A stretch of 64,000 nt of DNA, from positions 1 through 64,000 of the forward strand of contig JBJTHN010000010.1 of NCBI GenBank assembly GCA_046094505.1. Direction: 5' to 3'. Below the pieces are notes generated by a model. That model worked only from the letters and a program-made list of their open reading frames with translations, was not told the DNA's origin and searched no databases. The translations under genes were made by a program, and so were the position numbers. This document shows, in pieces, positions 23,615 through 33,764 of the stretch (position 1 is the first letter of the stretch; each line of letters opens with the position of its first letter). This DNA is from RFTU01 sp046094505 (GTDB taxonomy: Bacteria > Pseudomonadota > Gammaproteobacteria > Burkholderiales > Burkholderiaceae_C).

Positions 23615-25486
23615 ATGAACCGCTACCCCCTCTGGAAATACGCCTTCATCTTGGTGGCATTGTTCATCGGCGTGCTCTACACGCTGCCCAACTTCTTTGG
23701 CGAGGCGCCCGCCGTTCAGATCTCCAGCGCCAAGGTCACGGTCAAGGTCGACTTCAACATGGTCGACCGGGTGCAGAAGGTGCTGGATGAGGCCTCGATC
23801 CGGGCCGACCGGATCAACTTTGATGGCGCATCGGTGCGGGTGCGGTTGGACGACACGGACACCCAGATCAAGGCCAAAGACGCGATTGCGCGGGCTCTGA
23901 ACCCCGACGCCAGCGACCCGTCGTACATCGTGGCGCTCAACCTCTTGAGCCGTTCGCCGGCGTGGTTGGCGTCCATGCGCGCGTTGCCCATGTACCTGGG
24001 CCTGGACCTGCGCGGTGGCGTGCACTTCCTGATGCAGGTCGACATGCGTTCGGCCGTCAAGCAGCAGCTTGACGCCTACCAATCCGAGGTGCGGGGCGCA
24101 CTGCGTGAGAAGCGCATACGCTTTACCGGCCTGACCCGAGACGGTGACGGCTTGAGCGTGGTGATTCCGGAGCCCGCTTCGGTGGCGGCTGCGCGCGACC
24201 TGCTGGGCACCCGGCTGACCACCTTCACGTGGACCGAGGACAAGGTGCCCGAGGGCACGCGGCTGGCCGGGCGCTTGTCGCCCAAGGCCATGGCCGACAT
24301 CGGCAACCAGGCCTTGACGCAGAACATCGAAACCCTGCACAAGCGGGTGAACGAACTGGGTGTGGCCGAGCCGGTGATCCAGCGCCAGGGCGCCGACCGT
24401 GTGGTGGTGCAGCTGCCCGGGGTGCAAGATACGGCGCGGGCCAAGGACATCATCGGCCGCACCGCCACGCTGCAGTTCCGCCTGGTGGACCAGGCCGGCA
24501 CGGGCAGCGAAACCGTACCGGTGCGCCTGTCCCCGGGTGAAACCGTGCAGCGAACCGTGTCCTTGAAGCGCGAGGTGATCGCTACCGGCGAACAACTGGA
24601 GAAGGCTTCAGCCACGTTGGATGAGAACCAGCGCCCGGCGGTGTCGGTGAACCTCAACGATGCGGCTGGCCGCGCCATGCGCAGTGTCACGCGGGAGAAC
24701 CTGGGCAAACCCATGGCCATCGTGCTGTACGAAAAAGGCAAGGGCGAGGCGGTGTCGGTGGCCACCATCCAGGGCGAGTTTGGCAACCAGTTCCGCATCA
24801 CCGGCAACTTCACCCCGCAGGAAACCGCCGACATTGCCCTGCTGACCCGAGCCGGTGCTTTGGCCGCCCCCATGGAGATCATCGAAGAGCGCACCATTGG
24901 CCCGAGCCTGGGCGCTGAAAACATCGCCAAGGGCTTCAACAGCGTGATCTATGGCTTCGCAGCCATCGCGCTGTTCATGTGCGCCTACTACCTGCTGTTT
25001 GGCGTGTTCTCCACCCTGGCCTTGGCCTTCAACCTGCTGCTGCTGGTGGCGGTGCTGTCGATGCTGCAGGCCACGCTGACGCTGCCGGGCATTGCGGCCA
25101 TCGCCCTGACGCTGGGCATGGCCATTGATGCCAACGTGCTGATCAACGAGCGGGTTCGAGAAGAACTGCGCAACGGCGTGCCGCCGCAGTCGGCCATCCA
25201 TGCGGGCTACGAGCGCGCTTGGGCCACCATCCTGGACTCCAACGTGACCACCCTGGTTGCCGGCGTGGCCCTTTTGGCCTTCGGCTCGGGCCCGGTGCGT
25301 GGGTTTGCGGTGGTGCACTGCTTGGGCATCCTGACCTCGATGTTCTCGGCGGTGGTGTTCTCCCGTGCACTGGTCAACCTTTGGTATGGCCGGCAGAAGA
25401 AGCTCAAGGGCGTGTCCATTGGGCAGGTGTGGAGGCCAGCCGCCATCCCTGCAGGTGCAGATGCGCCCACGGACCTCAAGGCCTGA
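23615..25486 (+). CDS. secD: Protein translocase subunit SecD
   Basis: A 623-residue inner-membrane protein that with SecF uses the proton gradient to complete export. It has one N-terminal helix (about 8-26), a large periplasmic region (P1 domain with LGLDLRGGVHFLMQVDM), and five C-terminal helices. Motif regions are GPSLGAENIAKG, GMAIDANVLINERVREEL and SNVTTLVAGVALLAFGSGPVRGFA. The length matches betaproteobacterial SecD. The secF start is 20 nt downstream. Confidence 0.96.
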   Translation: MNRYPLWKYAFILVALFIGVLYTLPNFFGEAPAVQISSAKVTVKVDFNMVDRVQKVLDEASIRADRINFDGASVRVRLDDTDTQIKAKDAIARALNPDASDPSYIVALNLLSRSPAWLASMRALPMYLGLDLRGGVHFLMQVDMRSAVKQQLDAYQSEVRGALREKRIRFTGLTRDGDGLSVVIPEPASVAAARDLLGTRLTTFTWTEDKVPEGTRLAGRLSPKAMADIGNQALTQNIETLHKRVNELGVAEPVIQRQGADRVVVQLPGVQDTARAKDIIGRTATLQFRLVDQAGTGSETVPVRLSPGETVQRTVSLKREVIATGEQLEKASATLDENQRPAVSVNLNDAAGRAMRSVTRENLGKPMAIVLYEKGKGEAVSVATIQGEFGNQFRITGNFTPQETADIALLTRAGALAAPMEIIEERTIGPSLGAENIAKGFNSVIYGFAAIALFMCAYYLLFGVFSTLALAFNLLLLVAVLSMLQATLTLPGIAAIALTLGMAIDANVLINERVREELRNGVPPQSAIHAGYERAWATILDSNVTTLVAGVALLAFGSGPVRGFAVVHCLGILTSMFSAVVFSRALVNLWYGRQKKLKGVSIGQVWRPAAIPAGADAPTDLKA

Positions 25487-25506
25487 AGCGGACAGGAGCA
25501 CAAGCC

Positions 25507-26541
25507 ATGGAATTCTTCCGAATCAGCCGCGACATCCCGTTCATGCGCCACGCCTTGGTGCTGAACATCATTTCCTTCCTGACCTTTGCGGCGGCGGTGT
25601 TCTTCATTGCCACGCGCGGCCTGCACCTGTCCATTGAATTCACCGGCGGCACGGTGATGGAGGTGGAGTACCAACAGGCCGCCGACATCAACAAGACCCG
25701 CGAGGCCGTGGAAGCCCTGGGGTTCGGTGAGGTTCAGGTTCAGAAGTTCGGCACCTCACGCGACGTGCTCATCCGGCTGCCCGTGCGGGGTGAGATGAAA
25801 CAAGGCGAGGTCTCGGCCCGGACCTTCGAGGCGCTGTGCAGTGCCGAATCCGGGGCCGTTCAAAGCAAGAGCTACACCACGGCGCAGGGCGAGCAGGTCA
25901 CGCGTGTGGCCTGTGTGAAGGCTGAACAGGAGCCGCTCAAGCTCAGCCGTACAGAGTTCATCGGCCCGGCGGTGGGGTCTGAGCTTGCACGCGACGGCGC
26001 GCTGGCCTTGCTGTTCACCGTGATCGGCATCATGCTGTACTTGGCGGCGCGCTTCGAGTGGAAGTTCAGCGTGGCCGGCATCATCGCCAACCTGCATGAC
26101 GTGATCATCATCCTGGGGTTCTTCGCTTTCTTTCAGTGGGAGTTTTCGCTGCCCGTGTTGGCAGCGATTCTGGCGGTGCTGGGCTACTCGGTGAACGAGT
26201 CGGTGGTGATCTTCGACCGGATCCGCGAGGTGTTCCGCAAGTACCGCAAGCTGAGCACGCCGCAGGTGATCGACAACGCCATCACCTCCACCATCAGCCG
26301 CACCGTCATCACCCACGGCAGCACGCAGATCATGGTGCTGTCGATGCTGATCTTTGGTGGGCCTACGCTGTTCTATTTCGCCTTGGCCTTGACCATCGGC
26401 ATTCTGTTTGGCATCTACTCCTCGATCTTTGTGGCTGCGGGCATTGCCATGTGGTTGGGGGTGCAGCGCGAAGACCTGATCAAGAGCACGCCGGCCAAGA
26501 CCGAAGACCCCAACGACCCGAATGCGGGTGCCGTGGTTTGA
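25507..26541 (+). CDS. secF: Protein translocase subunit SecF
   Basis: A 344-residue partner of SecD with six helices. The first helix and D1 motif read ISFLTFAAAVFFIATRGLH and LSIEFTGGTVMEVEY. Later helices contain GYSVNESVVIFDRIREVFRK and NAITSTISRTVITHGSTQIM. The same frame is open far upstream inside secD, but MEFFRISRDIPFM with GACAGGAG upstream marks the real start. Confidence 0.96.
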   Translation: MEFFRISRDIPFMRHALVLNIISFLTFAAAVFFIATRGLHLSIEFTGGTVMEVEYQQAADINKTREAVEALGFGEVQVQKFGTSRDVLIRLPVRGEMKQGEVSARTFEALCSAESGAVQSKSYTTAQGEQVTRVACVKAEQEPLKLSRTEFIGPAVGSELARDGALALLFTVIGIMLYLAARFEWKFSVAGIIANLHDVIIILGFFAFFQWEFSLPVLAAILAVLGYSVNESVVIFDRIREVFRKYRKLSTPQVIDNAITSTISRTVITHGSTQIMVLSMLIFGGPTLFYFALALTIGILFGIYSSIFVAAGIAMWLGVQREDLIKSTPAKTEDPNDPNAGAVV

Positions 26542-26584
26542 GGCGCGTGTAGAGGCGCCCCCGCTTGGCCAATAGCCTTCCCTG

Positions 26585-27103
26585 ATGAGCCCGTCACGCC
26601 GCCTGTTCCTGGTGACTTGGATGGCGGGGTGGGCTGCGCTTTACCAGGCGTGGACGGTGCACGCAGCAGCGCCTGCCGTGCAGGCCGAGCTGGGCGCGCT
26701 GTTGGTCCTGTCGGTGGTGCTGATTGCCACGCCCTGGATGGCTGGACCCGGTGTATTGTGGCTGTTGCGCCGCATGCCCTCGGGCGGGGTGAACCTGCCC
26801 CATGCCGAATACTGGTTCACCGGTGATCGCCGCGGCCCCAGCCTGGACAAGCTGTCACCCTTCTTGGATGGGTTTGGCACCTGGCTGCAGGTGTGCCTGA
26901 TTGGCGTGTTGGCCCTCTTCGTGTACGAGCGCGTGGACCCGCGAGCCACTTCGGTGTCGGCGGTCTTGTTTCTGGCTTGGACCATGGCCTTTCTGGGCGG
27001 CACGGTGTGGTGGGTGCGGCGCGTGATGGCTGCCTTCCCACAGCCCGACGAGGGCACCCGGGGTGTGAAGCGCTTCAGGCGCCCGCGCCGCCCGGGCCGA
27101 TGA
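26585..27103 (+). CDS. Hypothetical membrane protein, DUF1648-like
   Basis: A 172-residue protein with about four hydrophobic segments: an N-terminal one near 5-28, then 36-60, 95-115 and 121-143. The motif GVNLPHAEYWFTGDRR between helices 2 and 3 resembles the NLPN-x-x-YWLAPERR signature of DUF1648-type membrane proteins. It ends in a basic tail. The function is unknown. Its 3' end overlaps the convergent esterase gene by 29 nt. Confidence 0.55.
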   Translation: MSPSRRLFLVTWMAGWAALYQAWTVHAAAPAVQAELGALLVLSVVLIATPWMAGPGVLWLLRRMPSGGVNLPHAEYWFTGDRRGPSLDKLSPFLDGFGTWLQVCLIGVLALFVYERVDPRATSVSAVLFLAWTMAFLGGTVWWVRRVMAAFPQPDEGTRGVKRFRRPRRPGR

Positions 27104-28100
27104 AGGCCAGCGCCTGCGCAAAGCGTTTGGACCAGTCGGTTTCGTTGTGCCCGGCTCCAGCGTACACGCGCACGGTGCCGTCGCCCGCGCCGTAGCCGCG
27201 CGCGCGCAGCAGCGCCTCGAACTGGCGCAAACCGGGCTCGTAGAGCGAGTCCAGGGCGTCGTCACCACGGTCGACCCAGATCCGGTGGCGCCCTGCGCGG
27301 GGCAAGTGCTGTTCCAAGTACGCCAAGAAAGCCCGTGAGAGGTCCTGCTGGCGCTTGTCGAGCTCGCTGCGGCTGGCGGCCACCGACACCCAATGGGTGG
27401 ACAGGCCGGCCGCGCCGGAAAACACCTGCGGGTACTCGCACAAGGCGTACAAGGAGATCAGGCCGCCCATGCTGGCGCCGGCCACCATGACACCATGATC
27501 AGCCGAGCGGGGGCCCCAGCGGGCCTCCACGCGGGGCAGCAGTTCTTCCACGATCATGCGCAGGTAGGCGTCGGCCAGTGGCCGGCCCTGTGCCTCGCCC
27601 TTCACATAGCCATCCCGGGCACCCGCCGGTGCGAAGGCCAGGGCCTTTTCCGGGTAAAACTCGGCATAGCGCTGGTACTCTCGGTTCCAGATGCCCAGCA
27701 CCAGCGTGGGCAGCCAGCGGCCTGATTGCACCAGGCCGTGCACCGCCTCATGGGCGCGCCAGGCTTGACGGTTCCAGGTGGTGCGGGGGTCGAAGAGCAT
27801 TTGTCCGTCGTGCATGCACAGCACGCGGTAGGGTTGGCCCGCCTTGAAGCCCGGCGGTATCCACACATCGACGGGCCTGCTGGGCACGTGCCGCGAGGGC
27901 AGGTCCAGCCAGCGCTCCAGCGTGCCGGTTTCGACCTGCGCAAGGGGTGCAACCCCCCTTGGGGCGCTGGTTTGGGCCTGGGAGGGCGAGCTGCTCATGA
28001 GGAGGGACAAGGGAGGCAGGGCCGTGAGTGCAGGAGCCCCCAGCCTCCAGCAGCGCCGCAGCCAGGCACGGCGGCCGCAGCCTTCAGAAGGGGATGTCAT
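27075..28100 (-). CDS. Alpha/beta hydrolase, putative esterase (enterochelin-esterase-like family)
   Basis: A 341-residue protein. A twin-arginine/hydrophobic N-terminus (RRAWLRRCWRLGAPALTALP, then a SSPSQAQ-like cut site) suggests export. The catalytic domain has YRVLCMHDGQMLFDP, VLGIWNREYQRYAEFYPEK, the nucleophile elbow GASMGG (S210) and a C-terminal H318 in GAGHNETDW. Esterases of this kind hydrolyse siderophore or other ester bonds; the substrate is unknown. ATG 28100 lies 17 nt inside the 3' end of ssb, indicating coupling. Its own 3' end overlaps the convergent gene. Confidence 0.78.
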   Translation of the reverse strand: MTSPSEGCGRRAWLRRCWRLGAPALTALPPLSLLMSSSPSQAQTSAPRGVAPLAQVETGTLERWLDLPSRHVPSRPVDVWIPPGFKAGQPYRVLCMHDGQMLFDPRTTWNRQAWRAHEAVHGLVQSGRWLPTLVLGIWNREYQRYAEFYPEKALAFAPAGARDGYVKGEAQGRPLADAYLRMIVEELLPRVEARWGPRSADHGVMVAGASMGGLISLYALCEYPQVFSGAAGLSTHWVSVAASRSELDKRQQDLSRAFLAYLEQHLPRAGRHRIWVDRGDDALDSLYEPGLRQFEALLRARGYGAGDGTVRVYAGAGHNETDWSKRFAQALAFIGPGGAGA

Positions 28101-28575
28101 CGTCCATGTTGGCGATCCCGCCGGCGGGCTTGGCTGCGGGCTTGGAAGCGCCGGCAGGCTTGGCAGCGGGTGCTTCGCGGCGGGCGGGCGTGTAGCCTTC
28201 TTCATCGCCCATACCGCCACCGCCGCCCGTGCCACCCCCTTCGCGCCCGCCCAGCATCTGCATCTGCTCGGCCACGATTTCGGTGGTGTAGTTGTCTTTG
28301 CCTTCCTTGTCTTGCCACTTGCGGGTCTTCAGGCGGCCTTCCACATAAACCGGGCGGCCCTTCTTGAGGTACTCCCCGGCGATCTCGGCTAGGCGGTCGT
28401 AGAAGACGACACGGTGCCATTCGGTTTCCTCGACACGCTCACCGCTGTCCTTGCTCTTCCAGTTTCGGGTGGTGGCGATGCTGACGTTGCAAACGGCCGA
28501 GCCGCTGGGCGTGTAGCGCAACTCGGGGTCGCGCCCGAGGTTGCCGATGAGAATCACTTTGTTGATCGAGGCCAT
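28084..28575 (-). CDS. ssb: Single-stranded DNA-binding protein
   Basis: A 163-residue homotetrameric ssDNA-binding protein for replication, repair and recombination. The OB fold spans 1-110 (MASINKVILIGNLGRDPELR, WHRVVFYDRLAEIAGEYLKK, VYVEGRLKTRKW). A Gly-rich disordered linker follows, and the acidic tip DDDIPF recruits partners such as RecQ, encoded next door. The frame is open to 28662 but homology starts at MASINK. Confidence 0.97.
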   Translation of the reverse strand: MASINKVILIGNLGRDPELRYTPSGSAVCNVSIATTRNWKSKDSGERVEETEWHRVVFYDRLAEIAGEYLKKGRPVYVEGRLKTRKWQDKEGKDNYTTEIVAEQMQMLGGREGGGTGGGGGMGDEEGYTPARREAPAAKPAGASKPAAKPAGGIANMDDDIPF

Positions 28576-28766
28576 GGGGTACTCCGCGGTTCGGAAAAGG
28601 TGAGGGGAACTTCGCTTGGGATTGGTGCACTCGATTATGCCGACCGGGTGCGCCGCGCCCATCCCTCAGCGGAGGGTCTGTGGAGGGCGTGCCCTGGGGT
28701 GCACACCTGCGGGGCCCGCGGGCCCACCATGGCCGCCCGGTACCATTCGGGTTTCGCGCTGTTTGC

Positions 28767-30695
28767 ATGTCTGCCCTGCCCACACCCCCCTCATCCGACT
28801 TGGCCCACACGCCCTTGGCGGTCCTGCATGAGGTCTTCGGCTACAGCGCTTTTCGGGGTCAGCAAGGCGCCATCGTCGACCATGTCTGCGCGGGGCACAA
28901 CGCTTTGGTGCTCATGCCCACCGGTGGTGGCAAAAGCCTGTGCTACCAAGTCCCCGCCCTGGTGCGTCAGCGCCGTGGGCACGGCGCCACCCTGGTGGTC
29001 AGCCCCCTGATTGCCTTGATGCAGGACCAGGTGAGCACCCTGGAACAGCTGGGTGTGGAAGCGGCCTTTCTCAATTCCACCTTGAGCAGCGAAGCGGCGC
29101 AGGACATCGAGCGCCGGTGGCGCAGCGGCCACTTGAGCCTCCTGTATGCCGCACCGGAGCGCGTGCTCACGCCGCGTTTCCTGGCCATGCTGGATTCGCT
29201 GCATGAACGCGGCTTGCTGAGCCTGCTGGCCATCGACGAAGCGCATTGCGTGAGCCAGTGGGGGCACGACTTCCGAGAGGACTACCTGGGGCTTTCGCAG
29301 CTGGCCGAACGCTACCCCGGTGTGCCGCGCCTGGCCTTGACCGCTACGGCCGACGCGCTCACGCGTGCCGACATCGTCGAGCGGCTGGCCTTGCAGGACG
29401 CGCGGCGCTTCATCAGCAGCTTTGACCGGCCCAACATTCGCTACACCATTGTGGAGAAGGAAGACCCGCGCGCGCAGCTCTTGGGCTTCATCCGAGAGGG
29501 CCACCAAAACGAGGCGGGCATCGTTTACTGCGCCACCCGCAAGAAGGTGGAGGAGACCGCGGTCTGGCTCAGCGACCACGGTATTCGCGCACTGCCCTAC
29601 CACGCGGGCTTGGACCTGTCGGTGCGCCAGGAGCACCAACAGGCCTTTGTTGAACACGAGACCCGAGACGGCGGCTTGGTGATGGTGGCCACCATCGCTT
29701 TTGGCATGGGCATCGACAAGCCCGATGTTCGATTCGTGGCCCACCTGGACTTGCCACGCACGGTCGAGGGCTACTACCAAGAGACCGGGCGTGCGGGCCG
29801 CGACGGAGAGCCCGCCGAAGCCTGGATGGTCTACGGCCTGGCTGATGTGGTGGGCCAGCGCCGCCTGATTGAAGATGGCCAGGCCAGCGAAGACTTCAAG
29901 CGGGTGCTGCGTGGCAAGCTGGAGGCCATGCTGACACTGGCCGAGGCGCATGACTGCCGCCGCCAGCGGCTTCTGTCGTACTTCGATGAAGCCAGTGAGC
30001 CCTGCGGCAACTGCGACAACTGCCTGGAGCCGCCCGAACTGTGGGACGGCACCGAGGCCGCGCGCATGGCCCTGAGCTGCATCTACCGCATGGCCCAGCA
30101 CGGCGCTCACAACGGCGCGCGATCGTTCGGGGCCGCCCACCTCATCGATGTGCTGCGTGGCAAGCCCAACCCCAGGGTGCGCCAGTATGGGCACGACCAG
30201 CTCTCCACCTACGGCATTGGCCGCCACCTGAGCGAAGCCCTGTGGCGCGCGGTGCTGCGCCAGTTGGTGGCGCAGGGCCATGTGGTGACCGAGGTTGAGC
30301 TGCCCACGCTGCTGCTGACCGAACGCGCCCGAGCGGTGCTGCGCGGTGAGGTGCCGCTGACCATGAAGCAGCCCCGCGAGCAGCTCAAACTGGCCGCGCG
30401 CAACGCTCGGCCCACGCGTCGCAGCGTCGGCGGCAGTGGCTCGGCCAGCCGCAGTGCGCACGATTGGATCGTCGAATTCGACGAGGCCGCGCAGGCCCGT
30501 TTCGAGCGCCTCAAGACCTGGCGCACCGCGCAGTCCAAGGCGCAGGGCCGCCCGCCCTATGTGATCTTCCACGACAGCACCCTGGCCGAAATGGCTGCGC
30601 GGCAACCCCGCGACGCCGACGAGCTGTCCACCATTAGCGGAGTGGGCGCTCACAAGCTTGAGGCCTACGGCACGGATCTGCTGGCCTTGATGTAG
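28767..30695 (+). CDS. recQ: ATP-dependent DNA helicase RecQ
   Basis: A 642-residue 3'-5' helicase in recombination and repair. Walker A is MPTGGGKSLCYQ at 50-61, the DEAH box AIDEAHCVSQWGHDFR at 155-170, motif VI QETGRAGRDGEPAE near 345. The zinc-binding cysteines occur in CRRQRLLSYF and CGNCDNC (near 410-430), followed by the RQC winged helix and a C-terminal HRDC domain (about 560-642, ending ISGVGAHKLEAYG). ATG 28767 fits the usual N-terminus. It diverges from ssb, whose product's tail binds RecQ in E. coli. Confidence 0.96.
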   Translation: MSALPTPPSSDLAHTPLAVLHEVFGYSAFRGQQGAIVDHVCAGHNALVLMPTGGGKSLCYQVPALVRQRRGHGATLVVSPLIALMQDQVSTLEQLGVEAAFLNSTLSSEAAQDIERRWRSGHLSLLYAAPERVLTPRFLAMLDSLHERGLLSLLAIDEAHCVSQWGHDFREDYLGLSQLAERYPGVPRLALTATADALTRADIVERLALQDARRFISSFDRPNIRYTIVEKEDPRAQLLGFIREGHQNEAGIVYCATRKKVEETAVWLSDHGIRALPYHAGLDLSVRQEHQQAFVEHETRDGGLVMVATIAFGMGIDKPDVRFVAHLDLPRTVEGYYQETGRAGRDGEPAEAWMVYGLADVVGQRRLIEDGQASEDFKRVLRGKLEAMLTLAEAHDCRRQRLLSYFDEASEPCGNCDNCLEPPELWDGTEAARMALSCIYRMAQHGAHNGARSFGAAHLIDVLRGKPNPRVRQYGHDQLSTYGIGRHLSEALWRAVLRQLVAQGHVVTEVELPTLLLTERARAVLRGEVPLTMKQPREQLKLAARNARPTRRSVGGSGSASRSAHDWIVEFDEAAQARFERLKTWRTAQSKAQGRPPYVIFHDSTLAEMAARQPRDADELSTISGVGAHKLEAYGTDLLALM

Positions 30696-30751
30696 CAGAC
30701 GCCCGTCCCACGATTTCGGATAATGGCCGGTTACCCAAAAACCGAGCCAGC

Positions 30752-33688
30752 ATGCCCGCCGACACCCACCTTCGCATCCGCGGCGCCCGCACGCACAACC
30801 TCAAGAACATCGACCTCGACATTCCCAAGAATGCCCTGGTGGTGATCACGGGCCTGTCGGGTTCGGGCAAGTCGAGCCTGGCCTTTGACACGCTGTATGC
30901 CGAAGGGCAGCGCCGCTATGTGGAAAGCCTATCGGCCTACGCGCGGCAGTTCCTGCAGCAGACCGACAAGCCCGATGTGGACGTGATTGAGGGTCTGAGC
31001 CCGGCCATTGCGATTGAGCAAAAGGCCACGAGCCACAACCCGCGTTCCACCGTGGGCACCATCACCGAAATCCACGATTACCTGCGCCTGCTGTATGCGC
31101 GCGCCGGCACGCCGTACTGCCCCGACCATGACGAGCCCTTGTCTTCGACGCCGGTGGCGCAGATGGTGGATGCCGTACTGGGCCTGCCCGAAGGCACCAA
31201 GCTGATGGTCCTGGCCCCGGTGGTGCGCGACCGCAAGGGCAGCTTCCACGACCTGCTGGAGGACCTGCAGTCGCGCGGCTATGTGCGCTTTCGCATCCGC
31301 GCCGGACAGGCCAGTGCCCGCGTGTTCGAGGTCAGTGAGCTGCCCGATCTCGACCCACATGAGAAGCACGACATCGATGTGGTGGTCGACCGCATCAAGA
31401 CCCGGGCGGAAGAGGCCACGGCCCAGCGCCAGCGATTGGCCGAAAGCATCGAGAGCGCGCTGCGCATGGCCAGTGGCCGGGTGGTGGCGCTGGAGATCGA
31501 CACCGGACGCGAGCATTGGTTCTCCAGCACCTATGCCTGCCCGATTTGCGCCTATTCCCTGCCCGAGCTGGAGCCGCGGCTGTTTTCCTTCAACTCGCCC
31601 ATGGGCGCCTGCCCCAGCTGTGACGGCCTGGGCCACATCACCGCCTTTGATCCCCAGCGGGTGGTGGGCTTTCCCGAGTTGAGCCTGGCCAGCGGGGCCG
31701 TCAAAGGCTGGGACCGCCGCAACCGTTATACCTATTCCCTGTTGGAGTCGGTGGCTGCGCACTACCAATTCGACTTGGAGACCCCCTTCGAGGCCTTGCC
31801 CACCAGCATCAAGGCCATGCTGCTGCACGGCTCGGGCGAAGAGGCCATCGAATTTGAATATGCCGTTGAAGGCGGGCGCGGCAAGTCGCGTGCGGTGCGC
31901 CGGCGCCACCCCTTTGAAGGCATCATCCCTTCGCTGGAGCGCCGCCTGCGCGAAACCGACTCGCAGGTGGTTCGCGATGAACTCAGCCGCCTGCAGTCGC
32001 CCAAGCCCTGCCCGGCTTGTCGGGGCCACCGGCTGCGGCGCGAGGCCCTTCATGTGTTCTTGCGACACCACGATGGCCAGCGTGGCCGCCCCATCTACGA
32101 GGTCGAGGCCACGACACTGCAGGCCTGCCAGGCTTACTTCGACACCCTGCAGCTCATGGGCAACAAGGCCGGCATTGCCGACAAGGTGGTGCGTGAAATC
32201 CGCTCGCGCCTGCGCTTTCTCAACGATGTCGGCCTGAACTACTTGAGCCTGGAGCGCAGCGCTGACACCTTGTCGGGCGGCGAGGCGCAGCGCATCCGCC
32301 TGGCCAGCCAGATCGGCTCGGGCCTGACGGGGGTGATGTATGTGCTCGATGAGCCCAGCATCGGCCTGCACCAGCGCGACAACGAGCGTTTGATTGCCAC
32401 GCTGCAGCACCTGCGCGATTTGGGCAACAGCGTCATCGTGGTGGAGCACGACGAGGACATGATCCGAGCGGCCGACCATGTGGTGGACATCGGCCCGGGC
32501 GCGGGTGTGCACGGCGGCCGCGTGATGGCGCAAGGTACGCCCGAAGAAGTGGCCGCCGAGGAGAACAGCCTGACCGGCCAATATCTGGGCCAGGTCTTGC
32601 GCATTGCCGTGCCGCAGCAGCGCCGCGTGCCTGCTTCCGGCGCCTGGGGCTTGGCCGGCCCTTCGCACCTGCGCATCGTCAATGCGCGCGGCCACAACCT
32701 GCAGGGCGTCACGGTTCAGATTCCCTTGGGGGTGATGACTTGCGTGACCGGCGTGTCGGGTTCGGGCAAGAGCACGCTGATCAACGACACGCTGTATGCA
32801 GCCATGGCCAAGCGCCTGAACAACGCCGCCACCGAGCCTGCGCCGTACGATGAAATCGAGGGCGTGGAGGCGCTGGACAAGGTGATCAATGTGGACCAAA
32901 GCCCGATTGGCCGCACCCCACGCAGCAACCCGGCCACCTACACGGGCCTGTTCACCCCCATCCGCGAACTGTTCGCCGATGTGCCCACCGCCCGTGAGCG
33001 GGGCTACGGCCCAGGCCGTTTTTCCTTCAATGTGGCTGCGGCCCAAGGCGGAGGCCGCTGCGAGAGTTGCCAGGGTGACGGTGTGATCAAGGTGGAGATG
33101 CACTTCCTGCCCGATGTGTATGTGCCCTGCGATGTGTGCCACGGCAAACGCTACAACCGCGAAACCCTGGAGATCCTCTACAAGGGCCGCAACATCCATG
33201 AGGTGCTGGGCATGACGGTGGAGGACGCGCATGCCTTCTTCAATGCGGTGCCCGCCATCGCCCGCAAGCTGCAGACGCTGCTGGATGTGGGCTTGGGCTA
33301 CATCACCTTGGGGCAGAGCGCGACCACGCTGTCGGGTGGCGAGGCGCAGCGGGTGAAGCTGGCGCTGGAACTGTCCAAGCGCGACACGGGCCGCACCCTT
33401 TACATCCTGGATGAACCCACCACCGGGCTGCACTTCCACGACATCCAGCTCTTGCTCAAGGTACTGGCGCAGTTGCGCGAGGCGGGCAACACCATTGTGG
33501 TGATCGAGCACAATCTGGACGTGATCAAGACCGCCGATTGGGTGATTGACCTGGGCCCTGAAGGCGGCAGCGGCGGCGGGCAGGTGTTGGTGGCCGGCAC
33601 ACCCGAGGCGGTGGCGGCCTGCGAGCTCAGCCACACGGGGCGCTTTCTCAAGACCCTCTTGCCATCGGTGTTGGAACCGGCCGCGTGA
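30752..33688 (+). CDS. uvrA: Excinuclease ABC subunit UvrA
   Basis: A 978-residue DNA damage sensor with two ABC modules. The first Walker A is GLSGSGKSSLAFDT (about 36-49) and the second GVSGSGKSTLIND (about 668-680). Both signature motifs LSGGEAQR are present. Zinc modules are CPIC..CPSC (about 263-290) and CESC..CDVC (about 768-795). Linking DNA-binding regions are intact. No LexA box (CTG-N10-CAG) is visible in the 56-nt recQ-uvrA spacer. Confidence 0.97.
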   Translation: MPADTHLRIRGARTHNLKNIDLDIPKNALVVITGLSGSGKSSLAFDTLYAEGQRRYVESLSAYARQFLQQTDKPDVDVIEGLSPAIAIEQKATSHNPRSTVGTITEIHDYLRLLYARAGTPYCPDHDEPLSSTPVAQMVDAVLGLPEGTKLMVLAPVVRDRKGSFHDLLEDLQSRGYVRFRIRAGQASARVFEVSELPDLDPHEKHDIDVVVDRIKTRAEEATAQRQRLAESIESALRMASGRVVALEIDTGREHWFSSTYACPICAYSLPELEPRLFSFNSPMGACPSCDGLGHITAFDPQRVVGFPELSLASGAVKGWDRRNRYTYSLLESVAAHYQFDLETPFEALPTSIKAMLLHGSGEEAIEFEYAVEGGRGKSRAVRRRHPFEGIIPSLERRLRETDSQVVRDELSRLQSPKPCPACRGHRLRREALHVFLRHHDGQRGRPIYEVEATTLQACQAYFDTLQLMGNKAGIADKVVREIRSRLRFLNDVGLNYLSLERSADTLSGGEAQRIRLASQIGSGLTGVMYVLDEPSIGLHQRDNERLIATLQHLRDLGNSVIVVEHDEDMIRAADHVVDIGPGAGVHGGRVMAQGTPEEVAAEENSLTGQYLGQVLRIAVPQQRRVPASGAWGLAGPSHLRIVNARGHNLQGVTVQIPLGVMTCVTGVSGSGKSTLINDTLYAAMAKRLNNAATEPAPYDEIEGVEALDKVINVDQSPIGRTPRSNPATYTGLFTPIRELFADVPTARERGYGPGRFSFNVAAAQGGGRCESCQGDGVIKVEMHFLPDVYVPCDVCHGKRYNRETLEILYKGRNIHEVLGMTVEDAHAFFNAVPAIARKLQTLLDVGLGYITLGQSATTLSGGEAQRVKLALELSKRDTGRTLYILDEPTTGLHFHDIQLLLKVLAQLREAGNTIVVIEHNLDVIKTADWVIDLGPEGGSGGGQVLVAGTPEAVAACELSHTGRFLKTLLPSVLEPAA

Positions 33689-33764
33689 GAATCAAGGCGC
33701 CGGCTGAATGGGTACCGCTGCCCGCTCAGGCCTGCGCATCAGCGATTTGATCAAGGAGACCACC

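Noticed and set aside
30696..30751. LexA box upstream of uvrA
   Set aside because: No CTG-N10-CAG match in the spacer.
30929..33634. Long minus-strand frame opposite uvrA (901 codons)
   Set aside because: A shadow frame in GC-rich coding sequence, His/Gln-rich with no domain, opposite a certain gene.
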